Assembly: GCA_027625915.1 (NCBI GenBank)
Contig: JANTQA010000026.1
Span: forward strand, 6,200,001 to 6,264,000
Direction: 5' to 3'
Length of the DNA stretch: 64,000 bases
Source of the DNA: Anaeramoeba flamelloides
Lineage: Eukaryota > Metamonada > Anaeramoebidae
Positions 46,802 through 59,346 of this stretch are shown here, one piece after another. The position numbers and the translations under genes were made by a program. The notes below the pieces were generated by a model. That model saw nothing but the letters and a program-made list of their open reading frames with translations. It made no database searches and was not told where the DNA came from. Every line of letters starts with the position of its first letter. The first letter of the stretch is position 1.

Positions 46802-47754
46802 AATATGTCTTGATTTAAAGAAAATTCCATATTAAATTTTTATTTTTAGTTTATAATTTTAAACACAACAACACATTCAATTAACTTTTAATTCGGTGTT
46901 TATTCAGACTATAATTTTGTTTAGATTAGATTTAAGAGTTTTCTTTGGAAATGAAAAAAATGATCAAATAAAATTTTTGATCTTAATTTTATTAAACAAC
47001 ATAATTGAGATGAGTTTTAAATTCTGTTCTATTTAAAAAATAAAAAGGATATTAGTTATGTTATTTCAGAGAATAATATTATTATTATTATTTAATTTCC
47101 AAACAAAAATTTAGAAATTAGGGGAGTGCCTAGGTTTTCCAGAATTTAAAAGAATAGAGTAAAATCTAAGATTTAACTCAATTCTTTTGAATTCTGGAAA
47201 ACCTAACGGCTCTAAGAGGAAATTAATTTTCTCCCCACAAAGTATAAAAAAAAAAAATATTATTTTTATTTTGAAAAATCAGCTCAAAAAATATCCCTAA
47301 TTTTTATGAATGTTTTTAGCTTGGACATTTTTTATAAAAAATTGCAAAAAATTTGATCAGAATTGATCATTATAATTTCTTGAATGAATTTTTTCATAAA
47401 AAATCTTTTTGAAATTATAAACCTTTCAAGTTTGAATGAAATTTTCAAAAGCTAAAAAATTTTTTTGATTAAAATTTCTTTGAAAATTATATGATGATTT
47501 CATTTCATTCTATTTGTACTCTCATCTGTGGTATTAAAATGAAAATGAAAATATAAATGAAAATTTATAAATTGAATAAAAATATATTTTACTTTTTATT
47601 GAATGTTACTGTTTAAGAACAAAAGGAAGAAAAATTTTTTTTCTTTTAGGTTTTTTTTAAAAAAAATTGTATATTTGTTTAATCAAATTTCAAAAGAGAA
47701 TGTTCTTTTAATTTAAAAAATCAAGATGAAAAAATAATTGTCAACTTAAAAACC
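46802..47754. other. Spacer between transporter and alpha-actinin 3' ends
   Basis: The two genes converge here. The spacer holds a cctagg palindrome (47129-47210) set in sequence resembling the LINE 3' tail (gaaattagg before it; ctaagaggaaattaattttc and an A run after it). The rest is AT-rich. Confidence 0.6.
47129..47210. repeat. cctagg palindrome, solo copy
   Basis: Cctaggttttccagaattta faces attctggaaaacctaac across an 82-bp foldback, nearly identical in plan to 30890-30972. Its flanks resemble the end of the LINE remnants, suggesting insertion in a third LINE tail. Confidence 0.75.
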
Positions 47755-50700
47755 TTAATTTTGACCATAAACCTTATTACACCATCCCTTGTAATCGAAC
47801 CCGTCTTCCAAAGGTTCCATATTGGAAGTGATATATTCGATATCTTCTTTGCGCATTCCAGCCATTTGCATGTCTTGCAAGGTGACGAATTCCTTATCCT
47901 TGGCGATGACCTTCCATGATTCGAGCGACTGTTCGAGGGTATCTGCGTCTTGCACTCTGGATGTCATGAATTCGACGAACTCGTTAAATTCAATGGTGCC
48001 CGATTTGTCTTCATCATATTTGTCAAAGACCTTTTTCATTTCGTCTTCGTCCAAGTCGTCTCCGAGGGTGTTGAGCACACCGGAGAATTCGTAAGGGAAC
48101 AATGCACCTTTTTTATCCTTATCAAACAATTCGAACAATTGCTTGAATTCGTCCAATTGCTCCTGTGTGACCTTGGATCCCTCCTTGACGAGTATTTCTT
48201 GATCGATGGCCTTGATTTTCTTATTAAAGGCGTCGAGGACTGTGTCGAATAATGATTTAAGGTCTGAGGCTGTGACCGTCGATTTATTGTCGATGTTCCT
48301 CTCGGCGATTTCGTTATCTAATTGGATGAGATCGTTGAGGTCGGATCGTTTGCCGGCTACTTCGTTTAATTGGTTTTGGACAGTTTTTGTTTGCTCGCTT
48401 AATTCGCCCGAGAGTTGTTCGGCAACGACTTCCTGTTGCTTTTTGAGAAAGTTTTGTAATTCTTCGGCGCCAGTGGCGAATTTTTCGCAGAGCTCTTCGT
48501 TCTTTTCTTGGACGGCAAGTTCTTCGTCAAGTTGTGTTTTTTTGCCTCCAACGAGCTCGTTCATCTCTTCCCAGGCGGTTTTGATACCGTCAATTGGCAG
48601 CCCAAGGAAATTCTCGACGCCTGCTTCGGTCAGTTCCCCGCTCATTTCGGTAATTTTGTTGAGCACCTCCTGTTGGCCCTCAAGTTCATTAACAAAGCTT
48701 TCGTATTTTTCCATGAGTTCCTTCACTTCCTTCGATGATTCGGCAATGATTGGCGCCTTCAGCAATTCTGTAAAGTTGTCAATCCATTGATTCAATCCCT
48801 GGGCCTTCTCGAAATATTCAAGTCTCAGGTTTTCAATTCTTTCAGCCTCTTGAGATTCCTTTTCCTGTTGGATGTTTTTTTGGTTCAATTCCTTATCCTC
48901 TTGGGCAGAGTTCAATAAATTCGTGACAAATTGGTGCAATTGCTTTGTCTTATTGACAAGCATCGAGAAGCTATATTTGGTATATGGGTTTGTACCCGTT
49001 CGCAAGTCGACACATTCCTGATCAACCTTTTTCAATTCCTCCAACTTTTCGTCAATTTCCTTACCCTCTTGATATTTGTCATTGATCTGCTGCGTTTTAT
49101 TATCTGGCTCTCCTTCAATTGATCCTAATTCCTTGATAAATTCGTCTAAGAATGGGCCAAAATCGTTAGCAAGATCTGCGAATTCTTGTCTTTTGTCCTT
49201 TTTAACCTTCTCGTGTTTCCAATGTTCCAATTTCTTTTCTGACCATTTTTTCAATTCCTCAGCTTCATTTTTTAAGCTAATAAACGAATGCTTGGTAAAC
49301 TTATTGGAGTAAATGTCCAATTCTTGATTTTGTGTTTCTTCATTCGACAACTCTTCCAATTTCTCATCAATTTCCTTCCCCTCTTGGTAAATGTTTTCGA
49401 TTCCGCTGATCATGTCTTCGGGTTCCCCACTTAAATTGTTAATATCCTGTCGGATTTTGTCCAAGAATTCACTATATTTATCAGCTACTTGGGCAAATTT
49501 CTTTCTTTGATCCTTTTTAACCTTCTCCTGTTTCCAAAAGTTGATCAATTTTTCTGAAAATTTTTTTAATTCACCAGCTGTGTCTTCTAATTGATTGTAG
49601 GTGTATTTGGTATATGGATTGGCGCCTGTTCTTAAATTTTTACACTCCTCGTTTATTGGTGTTAATTGTTCCAATTTCTCATCAATTTCCTTACCCTCTT
49701 GGTAAATGTTTTCGATTCCGCTGATCATGTCTTCTGGTTCCCCACTAACTTCGTTAATGTCCTTTCGAATTTTGACTAAGAATGGGCCAAAATCGTTAGC
49801 AAGATCTGCGAATTCTTGTCTTTTGTCCTTTTTAACTTTCTCGTGTTTCCAATGTTCCAATTTCTTTTCTGACCATTCCTTCAATTCCTCAGCATCGCTT
49901 TTTAAACTGGAATAGGTGTGTTCGGTGTGTCTATTGGATCTGATCTCTAATTCCTTTTGTTCGGTATCAATTTTTTCAGCTTGCTCCAATTTCTCATCAA
50001 TTTCCTTCCCCTCTTGGTAAATGTTTTCAATTCCGCTGATCATGTCCTCTGGCTCCCCACTTAAATTGTTAATGTCCTTTCGGATTTTGTCCAAGAATTC
50101 ACCAAATTCATTTGCAACTTGGGCAAATTCCTTTCTTTTATTTTCCATGATGGTTTGTCTATTCAATTCCTTCTCGTATGCCTCATTCCTTTCATTTAAT
50201 GCGTTCATTAATAGATCATGTTTGTTTTTAATATCGTCAATTGTCAATGCAGAGTATTTGTTGTCTGTGGAGCCCAATTCTGTTAATTGCTTATCCAAGT
50301 CTTCCATTTTTTCCTTTTTTTCCGTGGACTTTGTGGTAATTTCATCTGTTGTCTCGTCTAATTTGGTTTTAAATTCAGTGACAGATTCCAAATCATCCCC
50401 AAAGATGTGATCTTGGGCAAGCCCCATTTGATCCTTGTGCCATCTGTTATATTCTCTTGCCTTTTCGGCAAATTCCTTTCTTAATTCTTCCTTTTTCATT
50501 TCTCTTGCCAATTCTTCTTCTAACCATTGCTTTTTGGAGTTTTCCAATCCGCTCATGTCCTCCCATCGTTTGTTAAGTTCGTCCATTTTTTGTTGGATTT
50601 CGTCTTTTCCCTTATAGCCCATGTCAATGATCTCTTGTCCCAAGTCAATTGTTGGGTTTAGTTTGTTTTTGGATAATTCATACTCCGTATTGTAGGCCTC

Positions 50701-52133
50701 CAGGACTTTTAAATTGGTCTTGGCAAGTGGCAGCGTGTCGATTTGCTCCTTGGTATTCAAATATTCTTCCTTCTTTTCGGCCCAGGATTCTAATGCCTTC
50801 ACCCTTCGATAGAATTCTTCAACTAACGATTTTAATTTCTTTTGTCGGGCATATTCCTTTTGCATTTCCATCGTTCTTTCCTTTTCCTTGTCTTCCATCT
50901 CATTCCATGCCTTGTCAATCGATTCTGTGGTTAATTCCTCTGGTGGGTTGTACGCGGGCCTTTTGTTATTCGAGATTTTGATCTTGAGGTTATTCAATGC
51001 AGTGGCGACCTCCGTTTTCTCTTGGAGCTTTGGTGGCTTTTCATTGTTTTTGAAATCCTTTAATTCGTCAATCAATTTTTCGACTCCCTCCAGTGTGTTA
51101 TCAAATTCATAATCTGGGATCTCCACAATCTTTTTGTCAATCCATTCCTTCAGGGGGCCTGCCTTGTTTTCGTACGACTCCTTCATTTCTTCAATTTCCT
51201 TTGTAAGTGCAGCCACCTTGCTGATTCTTCTTCCTGCGTTTTCTGCTTTTTGGCCCTTTGAAAAGTATTTGAAATATTCTGCAAGGTATGTCATAACAGC
51301 TCGTTCATCTGGTTTGACATCAATCATATCTTCAGCATCAAGGAATTTTGGTAGTCCTAATTCATTTTCTGCAATGTCAAAGGCTAAATTTAAATTCTCC
51401 TCTTTGTTCTTGGGATCCAGACTTTCGTAATCGATCAAATCTGGTCTGTGCTTGTGAATCAATGCACAGAAACCGAGACCGTCTTGCCACGACCATGTGA
51501 ATTCTTTAATGTCAACATTGTCATAGTCGGCTGTCTTCCTTTGACACCACAAAAGAAGTGCTTCCTTGGCAGTCAGTTCTTCAACAGATATTTCGGCAAT
51601 TGCAAATCTCAAAATGACAGTCCAGATCATACCAAGAATCAATTTTAAATTTCCTTCAAAGATATCTATTTGGTTGTTTGTTTGATTTGGTTTATTTTTA
51701 AATATTTGTTTGTTGGTTGGTTTAAGTAATTGTTTGTGTTTGTTTTTAATTGTTTTTTGTGGTTTTGTTTGAGGAGTTGCAGTTTTTTTTTTTTTTAAAA
51801 AAAAAAGAAAAAGGGGAAAAATTTTTCAAAAATAATCGTCGAAATGTATTTACCTCCGGCACCAATAGCAGTTAATTTAACGCCTCTTTCTTCAATGAAT
51901 TTAAGTGCAATTTGTAAATTTTCTCTCATTTGGATTTCCATCCTTGGCTTTTTGTTGTATCTTCCAAAGGTATGTTCACCAATTACTTCAAGTAATTGAA
52001 GAAGATTAATACCACTCTTGAAATCTGTTTGCATGTTTTCAAGTTTTAATCCTCTTTTGCCAAGATGTGCGTTACACCAACGGGTAAAGGCCTTTTGTTG
52101 CACCTTTACCCAGCTTTGATCCATAATTGACAT
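47755..52133 (-). CDS. Alpha-actinin with expanded rod, two exons
   Basis: Actin-crosslinking protein of 1396 residues; typical alpha-actinins have about 890. Exon 1 is 51854-52133 and exon 2 is 47755-51665 (complement); the 188-bp intron (gtaaat...atag) joins in phase 1, making GAT. Exon 1 gives QQKAFTRWCNAHLGKRGLKL and the rest of CH1; exon 2 opens with DIFEGNLKLILGMIWTVILR, the end of CH1, then CH2 at about 120-228 (AKEALLLWCQRKT, DGLGFCALIHKHRPDLIDY). A long charged rod of spectrin-like helices follows, including four near-identical 105-residue repeats at 601-1019. The C-terminal calmodulin-like part starts near 1262. EF loop 1 (DKDKKGALFPYE, 1275-1286) lacks some ligand positions; loop 2 (DEDKSGTIEFNE, 1311-1322) is canonical. 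Codons here are richer in G/C-ending forms than in most neighbours, as expected for an abundant protein. Confidence 0.96.
48889..50145 (-). repeat. Four tandem 105-residue rod repeats in alpha-actinin
   Basis: Repeat starts are residues 601, 705, 810 and 915 (104-105 residues each, about 315 bp). Repeats 1-3 share GEPEDMISGIENIYQEGKEI, and the fourth keeps YQEGKEIDEKLEEL. Repeats 1 and 3 share WSEKKLEHWKHEKV; repeats 2 and 4 share KKDKRQEFADLANDFGPFL and NPYTKY. The order is therefore A-B-A-B, a duplication of a two-repeat unit. DNA of 49147-49260 and 49777-49890 is almost identical. Confidence 0.92.
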
Positions 52134-52228
52134 GATTAAGTGAAGTTATTCTAATTATTGGTTAGTTTAAATTATTTTTTTTAAAAAAAAAAAGTTGGTT
52201 TTGATCGGTTTTTTGGAATGGGAAAACG

Positions 52229-52279
<51 letters not shown>
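52229..52279. repeat. 51-base poly(A) tract upstream of alpha-actinin
   Basis: Fifty-one consecutive A, read as T51 on the coding strand about 100 bp before the alpha-actinin ATG. It is the longest homopolymer in the window. Such tracts exclude nucleosomes and often mark promoters in AT-rich protists; that role is inferred. Confidence 0.85.
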
Positions 52280-52282
<3 letters not shown>

Positions 52283-52597
52283 TTTACAATTTAAGAAAAG
52301 AAAAAAAATGATCAAAAATAATGAGAAGAAATCCATTAACGACAAAAATTTTGTTCTCAAATATTTTATTGTTTTTGCAAAAGAAGAAAAAATTTTAAAT
52401 TTTTTTAACTCGAAAAATATACTTTAAAAAATTGATAAATAATATTCTTTTGTCAAGCAAATAAATTTAAAATGAACCCAAATAGGAATTGATCTTTGAA
52501 TTCTTAAAGAATAAAAAATAACTTAAAAAATTACAATATCAAGAGAAAACTCAAAACTTGAGAATTATTGTATTAGAAGAATTAATTCCCCAAGAAT

Positions 52598-52632
52598 GGG
52601 ACTTAGTAGCCTCGGCAGTGTTACTAAGCCCG
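52598..52632. other. GC-richer hairpin of unknown nature
   Basis: Gggacttagta pairs with tactaagcccg, allowing one mismatch, around a 13-base loop containing cctcggcag. The local base composition stands out from the AT-rich surroundings. It fits no RNA family I can name; a downstream ctgatga resembles a box C element but no box D partner was found. Confidence 0.4.
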
Positions 52633-54810
52633 TTTTATTATGGTGGTGTTTTACTGATGAATGTGTATTTCAAAATATTGGTATTTGAAATTTAAATGGG
52701 TTAAAATTTTTATCAGATTTTTCTTGTTTTCAAGTCAGAGAAATCTTCCTTTTCATTAAGGGTTTGTTAGTTTATCCAAATAATGTAATCTTAAAAAGGT
52801 TAGAAATAAAAAATATTGATCACAGGTTTCAACCGATTTGTTTGGAAAAGAAAAAGAGGAAAATGAAGTGAAAATTTTGTCAGGGTTTATTTTGGGAATA
52901 TTCGTAAAAGTTTAAAAAGCCTCTTATTGATTTAAATTGGAAGATAAACTAAAATTTAATCATGGTCCCTAAATCAATGAGATATAATTATAGCCAATGT
53001 CCACATACTTTTCGTTTGTATGAATGCTCTTTGAACTATTACAGTCCTCGAAGTTGTTGAGACATATCTTAATTGATTAAATAAGGTACAAAAAAAAATT
53101 TTTTTTAAAACACAATTTTTGAATGGAAGTAAGACATTTTTTTTTTGTGAAAATTGGTTCAAGTAAAAAAAGGTTGTGTGTTATTTGCTTTTTTTTGATT
53201 CTGTTATGTCTTGTATTATATTTGGTGTTCGACAAAATTTTGGGGTACTGAAAGATCTACTTTTAATTGAAATTCAAATGGGATAAAATTTTCCATGACG
53301 ATCGTCTCTTACATTGCGAAATCTTTTTCATTTAGGTTTCTTAGGTTCACACAAGAAATCACACAAAATAAAAAAGAGCCAAAAACAAAAACTGTGTTCA
53401 CAAAGTACACTCTATTTCTTTGAAAGTTTCTTTATTTAAAACGAAAGGAGAAGGAGATGAAGTGAAAGTTTTTTCCGATCTATTCTGAAAATATTGGTAA
53501 AGTTAACTTTTTTCAGCAAGTGAATGAATTGTTTGAAGCAACAGAAATAACACCCCTGTAGTTTCTATGAAATTTTTCTTTTTGAAGATAAGGCCTTTCT
53601 GCAAAAGATTTTATGTTTGAAAAACTTTTAAACGATTTTTCTGTGAAAAAGTCTTTTTCAGAAAGTGAAAATATATTTTGTCCAATCCAAATCAAACAGG
53701 TACTGTTATTTACGAGTTAAACTTACAATCTTCTAACACTTGTTATTACCCTAATAACCTTTTTGAGTTGTGCTTTGTTTGAACAAAAATATTATTAACC
53801 TTTATTTTTCTGCAACAAAGAAAACAATTCTTTTGGTTTTAAAAGCAAAGATTAAGTTTTTTTTTTGAAGTTTTTGTGTTTCTTATATTATGGAAAATTT
53901 TCTGTTGATTTTTCCTTTTTGCTCCAATATAGAAACAAAGGTTTGTTTCAAAAAAAAAAAAAAATGGTTGATTAAAAAAATAAGTTGATAATTCAAAAAG
54001 GATAAAAAAACAAAAAAACTATTAACAAACCTTTGTAAAACTACATCTCTCTTATTTTGAGATTGATACAATACCTAACAAAACAATTACCGTGATTGGG
54101 TTGTACATTTTAAATTTGGTCTTGACATGGGTTTTGTTTTTTGTTTGTTGTTTTTGTTTTTGTTTTTTTTTGAATTGATTATTTTTGTTGCTGTTTGTTT
54201 TATTTGGTTCTTTGCCAAAACAAAGAGGTAAAAAATAAAATAATAAAATTATAAGAAAGTCTCCTAACTGAAACCAAATATAACCTAATTTGTTATGATC
54301 ATCGAATGTGAAGTTCGTAAAAGTTGGACAAATTTGTATTTTTTTGAGAATGATAATTATTGATTTATTTAGACAATCAATCCCAATGATTTTGTATTAG
54401 GTGAGTCCTAAAAATCCACATTGTGTCACTAAACTGAGTACCCCTTGGTGATGGGGATTTGTTGGTAATTTTTTCAGATAATTATTTTTTTTCACATTAA
54501 CCGAAGTAGAATAATTATTAACTTTTTTTTTTTTTTTTGTCAGATGACCTTGGAAAGTAGAATCCTTAATATCTTTTAGTCTCATTAATTGATCAAATTT
54601 TATTCCCCAACTTTTCTTAAAATAAATGTGTCTTTAGAAAGTCAGTGAAAAAAAGGGAAAAATAATTAATAATTCACATAATGTTGCTTTAAAAAGCTTA
54701 TCTTGAAAATATAAACATGAATGTTTAAAATTAAAAGACCTTTTTCAATTTTCAAGAAACCTGATGCTTTAAATGATCAAAGAAAGGAACACTTAACAAA
54801 AAGTATAACT

Positions 54811-55232
54811 GGCCATTCTAAAAAAAACTGAAACATAGTTTTTAATTGGGAACATTATGAAAAGGAATAGTCGCATTAATAAAAAGAAGAAACCAATTAA
54901 CTGCAAATAATAAGCCATTATATTATTTTCAATCAAACTAACAAATACAATTTAAATCTACTTTCATATTGAAATTGTTGATGTGTTTTTTAGAGATCAC
55001 AAAAATAAGTCAAATTTTTTCAACAAATTTTAAATAATTGAAAAATCAAAGAAAAACGCATACTAAAAGACAGTATTGAAAAAACTGTTATTGAGTTAAA
55101 TCCTTCATTTTTTCTTTTATTTATTTATTCTTTTATTATTCCTCTTACTTTTCATTTTCATTTTCATTAATTTCCTCAATTAAAAATCGTGTTGAACTTG
55201 TTTTACACTTTTGACTTTTTTTCCAGAATGGT
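54811..55232. repeat. PAL5 inverted-repeat element, copy 3 (best ends)
   Basis: The left end ccattctaaaaaaaactgaa mirrors the right end tttgactttttttccagaat plus gg, and inner ends tagtttttaattggga and tcaattaaaaatcgtg also pair. The interior matches copies 1 and 2. Confidence 0.68.
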
Positions 55233-55259
55233 AATATTGATTTCTCATAGCTCTTTGGT

Positions 55260-55600
55260 ATTATTACGCAAACTTTAAATTAGGAATGCTATTAGTTAAA
55301 AATTTTTCATAATATTCTCAATTTTTATGAATTTTGTTCTTTTTTGTCAATAAAAATATCTCTTAAAAATTTACTCTATTTTTTTGGGATGAATTTTCAT
55401 ATTTGATCCTTCATTTTTTGAATTTATTTTTAAATAATAGAACTTTTAGAAACCAATACCATATTTAATTACCGTTTATTGTTGGTTCCTTTGATCAAGT
55501 TGATGTATAGGTCTTATATTTCAAAACAAAAAAACACTTTTTTTATTTTGAAAAATAAATAAAATTTTTTTGAAAACTTTATTTTTATAACAGTAATTTC
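55260..55600. repeat. Dispersed repeat, copy 2
   Basis: The partner of 7270-7605 with the same order of landmarks (taaattaggaatgc, aaaccaataccatattt, gttggttcctttga). It lies directly between PAL5 and the PAL4-like element. Confidence 0.6.
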
Positions 55601-55620
55601 TAAAATATTTGTGTTTACTG

Positions 55621-56072
55621 TTGAGAGAAAAATGTTGGACACAGAAAAATGGTTGGGCAGCATTTTTAATTGGTAACATTACTGAAAATGATTTTTAATT
55701 TCAATCATTTGTGAAATAACTAAAGAAAATAACAATAATCTACTTATTAGAATAACGATTAATGTAATTCTACTTTTTCAAAACCTTATCTCTTATAATC
55801 TAAAGCAAGTTTTAAAAATTACCATTTTCAGAATTAATAGTAAACTTTACTAAAACTTGGATTTTTGTTAAAATGGCATGATCTACTTTAGTTATCAACC
55901 ATTCAAATGAGTATTCTACACAAACCACGGATTAATGAACTTGTAACACCTTTAAACCGGGATTTATATAAAAGTCACCTAGTTATCAATGGGATTTGAT
56001 TTTCAATCTCAGTAATGTTTCCAATTAAAAATGCTGCCCAACCATTTTTCTGTGTCCAACATTTTTCTCTTA
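55621..56072. mobile_element. Inverted-repeat element with young-looking 60-bp ends and PAL4 core
   Basis: The first about 65 bases (ttgagagaaaaatgttggac...) are repeated in inverse at the end with only two or three mismatches. The interior (cttattagaataacgattaa and following) is a PAL4-type core, while the terminus also contains a PAL5-like catttttaattggtaacatt. The element seems chimeric. Confidence 0.75.
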
Positions 56073-56589
56073 AAAGTTATATTAAATTCAAAAATTAATT
56101 TTTTGTATCAATTTGCCATCAAAATAATAAATCGAAAAATATTTTCACTTAATTTTCTATATTTTTCTTTTACACATATAATCTTGCAGGTGGGGGGACA
56201 CATTTGTGTATCTAATTCAAAAAAATGAAAACGAAAACGAAAACGAACTGAAAACACACACCAAAACAAATTTCAATACCAGCAGTGACAAATTCAATTC
56301 AAAGTTTGAAACTGTTTAATCCAATTCCCATTTTTTTATTTCTTTTAAAATAGCTTTTACAAATTTTTTTTTATATGACAACAAAATTGCTATTAAATAA
56401 TTTCAAGTTTTCTTTGTATTTATACCAATCAAATTCTATCTTCAGATCTTATAAATACATTTTCTTCAATGGGAAATTGAACCAAAAAATTTAAAAATAT
56501 CTTTCTGAACTTATCACTATTTTCAAAAATATTATAAATGGGGTATTATTTTTCTTAAATTGTCAGGGATCAGAGATTTACCTTAGGTA

Positions 56590-57110
56590 TATAAAAACCT
56601 TGTCAGTCAAAGGGGCCCAGTTTTATTGAAGAAATAGAAATTATTCTATGAGTTTAATTCAATACCCTTCTCAAACTAAAAATTCTATTTTTTGGATCAA
56701 AATCCTTTTTTCTCATTTTGTAATTTTTTTTTTATTTTGCTTTTTACTTTTTTGTTTCTTTTTCTTTTTCTTCTTTTATTCTTTTATATTTTTTTAAAAA
56801 TTAAAGTTGGAAAAAAAAATCCGTTTGTAACTCTAAATTAAAATTAAGAAAATTCAGGCTTTGTATACTCTTTTAAAAAACACCAGTTTACAAGTAAAAA
56901 ATCTGATTTTCAAGAATTTTAATTTCCTAAAGAAATGGGGTATTTTGCACAAGAAGTTCCAATGAAAGAGGTGTGAATTGTTTTTTTAACTTTTGTTTTT
57001 TTGAAATTTATAGTTTGTTCAGGTTTCCTTTTATGATTATAGAATCTAATACAACGTTTATTATTTTTCGTATTTCTAAACATAATAGTTTGGTTGATTC
57101 TTAAAAATGA
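56590..57110 (+). repeat. PAL3-ended repeat, copy A
   Basis: Starts cagtcaaaggggcccagttt, then attgaagaaatagaaatt, and continues collinear with 62095-62650 through taattcaatacccttctcaa, a T-rich block and gaagaaatggggtattttgc. The opposite end was not found, so copies may be one-sided or decayed. Confidence 0.62.
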
Positions 57111-57836
57111 AGTGACTATTTCATTTTTGGCTGGATCCCTTTTTGAGTATAATGGAAGTTATGTTGTTATTTATATAAAATCCAGATATCAAGTTTTTTT
57201 GATTTTTTAAAAGAATGGGTGAAATTTATATTTTATGGATTCAAAAGAATTGAATAAAATCATGGATTTTAAACAATCCTTTTAAATTCTCCAAAACATT
57301 CTATATATATATATTTAATTTGAGAAATAAGAAAAAAATGTTTTGAATTATATTTTAATGTAGAAAATTAAAAATACACCTAAATACAAATTAGAAGAAA
57401 AACACCCCCATTCTAATAATAATAATACAATTAATTATGTACGGAAAAAGTAAAACCTAGGAAAAAGACCAATACTAATTTTAAATTGGAAACTGAATAA
57501 ATATAAAGTAAGATTATTAAATAAAAGAAAATAATAATGCTCAAAAAAAAGGATGGATTTAATAAAATGAAAGTTTTACTAATAAAATAGTTTGACAAGG
57601 GTCTGTATTTTATTGATCTTGTATCTAAAAATTCTTGAAAAAATTAAATATATTTGTGATATTCTACAACTACTCATTGGATTCTGATAAATAAAGGGAT
57701 TCAAATTATTTTTTTTTTAGTTTGATTGGAAATAAAAAATATATTAATTTTTGAGGTTAATTTGTGTCTTTATTTAATCAATTTACTCTCCATTTTCATG
57801 TTCTAATAATATTTTCTATTAAAAATATTTTTACTA

Positions 57837-58032
57837 CAGTCAGTTTCACTTTTAAGGCACAAACTTTCAACGAAATTTTAGGCACAAAAAAAATCTCAAA
57901 TTAAAGCACAAAATTCAAATTCTAGTAAAATAATTTGTAAAAATGAAAATTCCAAATTTTGTGCCTTAATTTGAGATTTTTTTGTGCCTTAAATTTGGTT
58001 GTAAGTTTGTGCCTTAAAAGTGAAACTGACTA
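57837..58032. mobile_element. PAL1 palindromic MITE, third intact copy
   Basis: A 196-bp near-perfect palindrome, left end cagtcagtttcacttttaag, right end aaagtgaaactgacta, with TA on both sides. Its three aaggcacaaa-type motifs per arm keep the 25-base spacing. Confidence 0.85.
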
Positions 58033-58410
58033 TATTTCAACATGTTTTCCCCCTTTTTACCAAATGGTAATTGATTTTTTTTTAAAATTTGTTGAAAAAT
58101 TTTGGTTTTAAATAATATAAAATTGTATTTTATCGTTAGACGAAAAACAAGTAACTTATTTAACATAAAAAAAAGAAAGTTAATTACTATTTGCAGCAAA
58201 ATAAATGGAACAAAATCCTATTCAACGTTCCTAAAAAATAGATTTTAAAATCATGTAAAATTTCAATTTTTTAATTCTTTAAATATGTTTAAGTTATTAA
58301 TTTACCTTTTAAAATTTTGGGTTTTGATAATTATTTATTAATTCCTAGAATGTAATTATTTTAGTAAGGCTGAATAAAAATAATGATCTTTTCATTTTAC
58401 AATTAACAGA

Positions 58411-58576
58411 ACTAGTATTTGAATTATAAATGGTAAAAAAAATCACTTCATTTTCCATATTTTTCTTCTTTAAATTTAGTTTTCAAGAGATCAGTTTATA
58501 ATAGGTAGCTTAGTTTGAAAATATAAAAAATGAAAATCAATTATAAATTTTTCCAATTTATAATTCAAATACCAGT
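58411..58576. mobile_element. PAL6 inverted-repeat element
   Basis: A 166-bp element with ends actagtatttgaattataaa and tttataattcaaataccagt, then inner partners cacttcattttccatattt and aaaaaatgaaaatcaa. A nested copy lies at 22499-22667. No coding frame. Confidence 0.72.
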
Positions 58577-59346
58577 AAAAACAACTTCAAAAAAAAATTT
58601 TCAAAAGTATCAACCAACCCGTTTAAAAGATTAAATCAAAAGGCTTGAGTTAATTTTGGAAAATCTATGTCCTGAGAGTCTTTAACTATCGTTATTTGTA
58701 CAAAGTTGAGAAAAGAAGCAATATATTTTTCTTGATAAGATGATATTAAAATCATCTACAAAGAAAAATATTTTACTTGTTGTTATAACAATGAGACAAA
58801 TTGTGTGAGTTATTTTTCGATGAAATATGAGGATCTTTGTAAAAAAAAAATAAAAAAATAATGGAAAAAATAATTGAAAGTTTTATTTTTCATTTTTTTT
58901 TAGATCTTTAAAGCTAAACTATTTTTACTAAATTCTAATAAAAGTATTAAAAATAATTACTCTCAACGATAAAATTAACTTTTTCTTAATTAAAATATTT
59001 TTAAAAAGTTATTTTGTTCTCTCTCTTTAAAGAATCAAAATAAATCCCTCAATCCAATAATATCATCTTTTGAATTCTATATTTTTTTAAGAAAAAACTT
59101 AACTGGTTAATTAAAGAACTAGTACCAATATAAAAGTTTAAAATATTCATTTTTTTATCTTTTTTTTTTTCAATACCCTTTTTCAAAAACCCCATGAACA
59201 AAAGGTTGCCTGAAATGTAAAAATTATTACTATTAAAACCTAGCTAAATACTTGTTCAAAATTATAACCTCGAGATATTTCAAAAAAGTTAAATAAAAAA
59301 AAATTATTAAAAAAATTGCTTCTTTTTGCTTATATATTGGTATTAG

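Noticed and set aside
47822-51648. Many open frames on the plus strand under alpha-actinin
   Set aside because: They are antisense shadows of the alpha-actinin exon, including repeated shadows from its tandem repeats.
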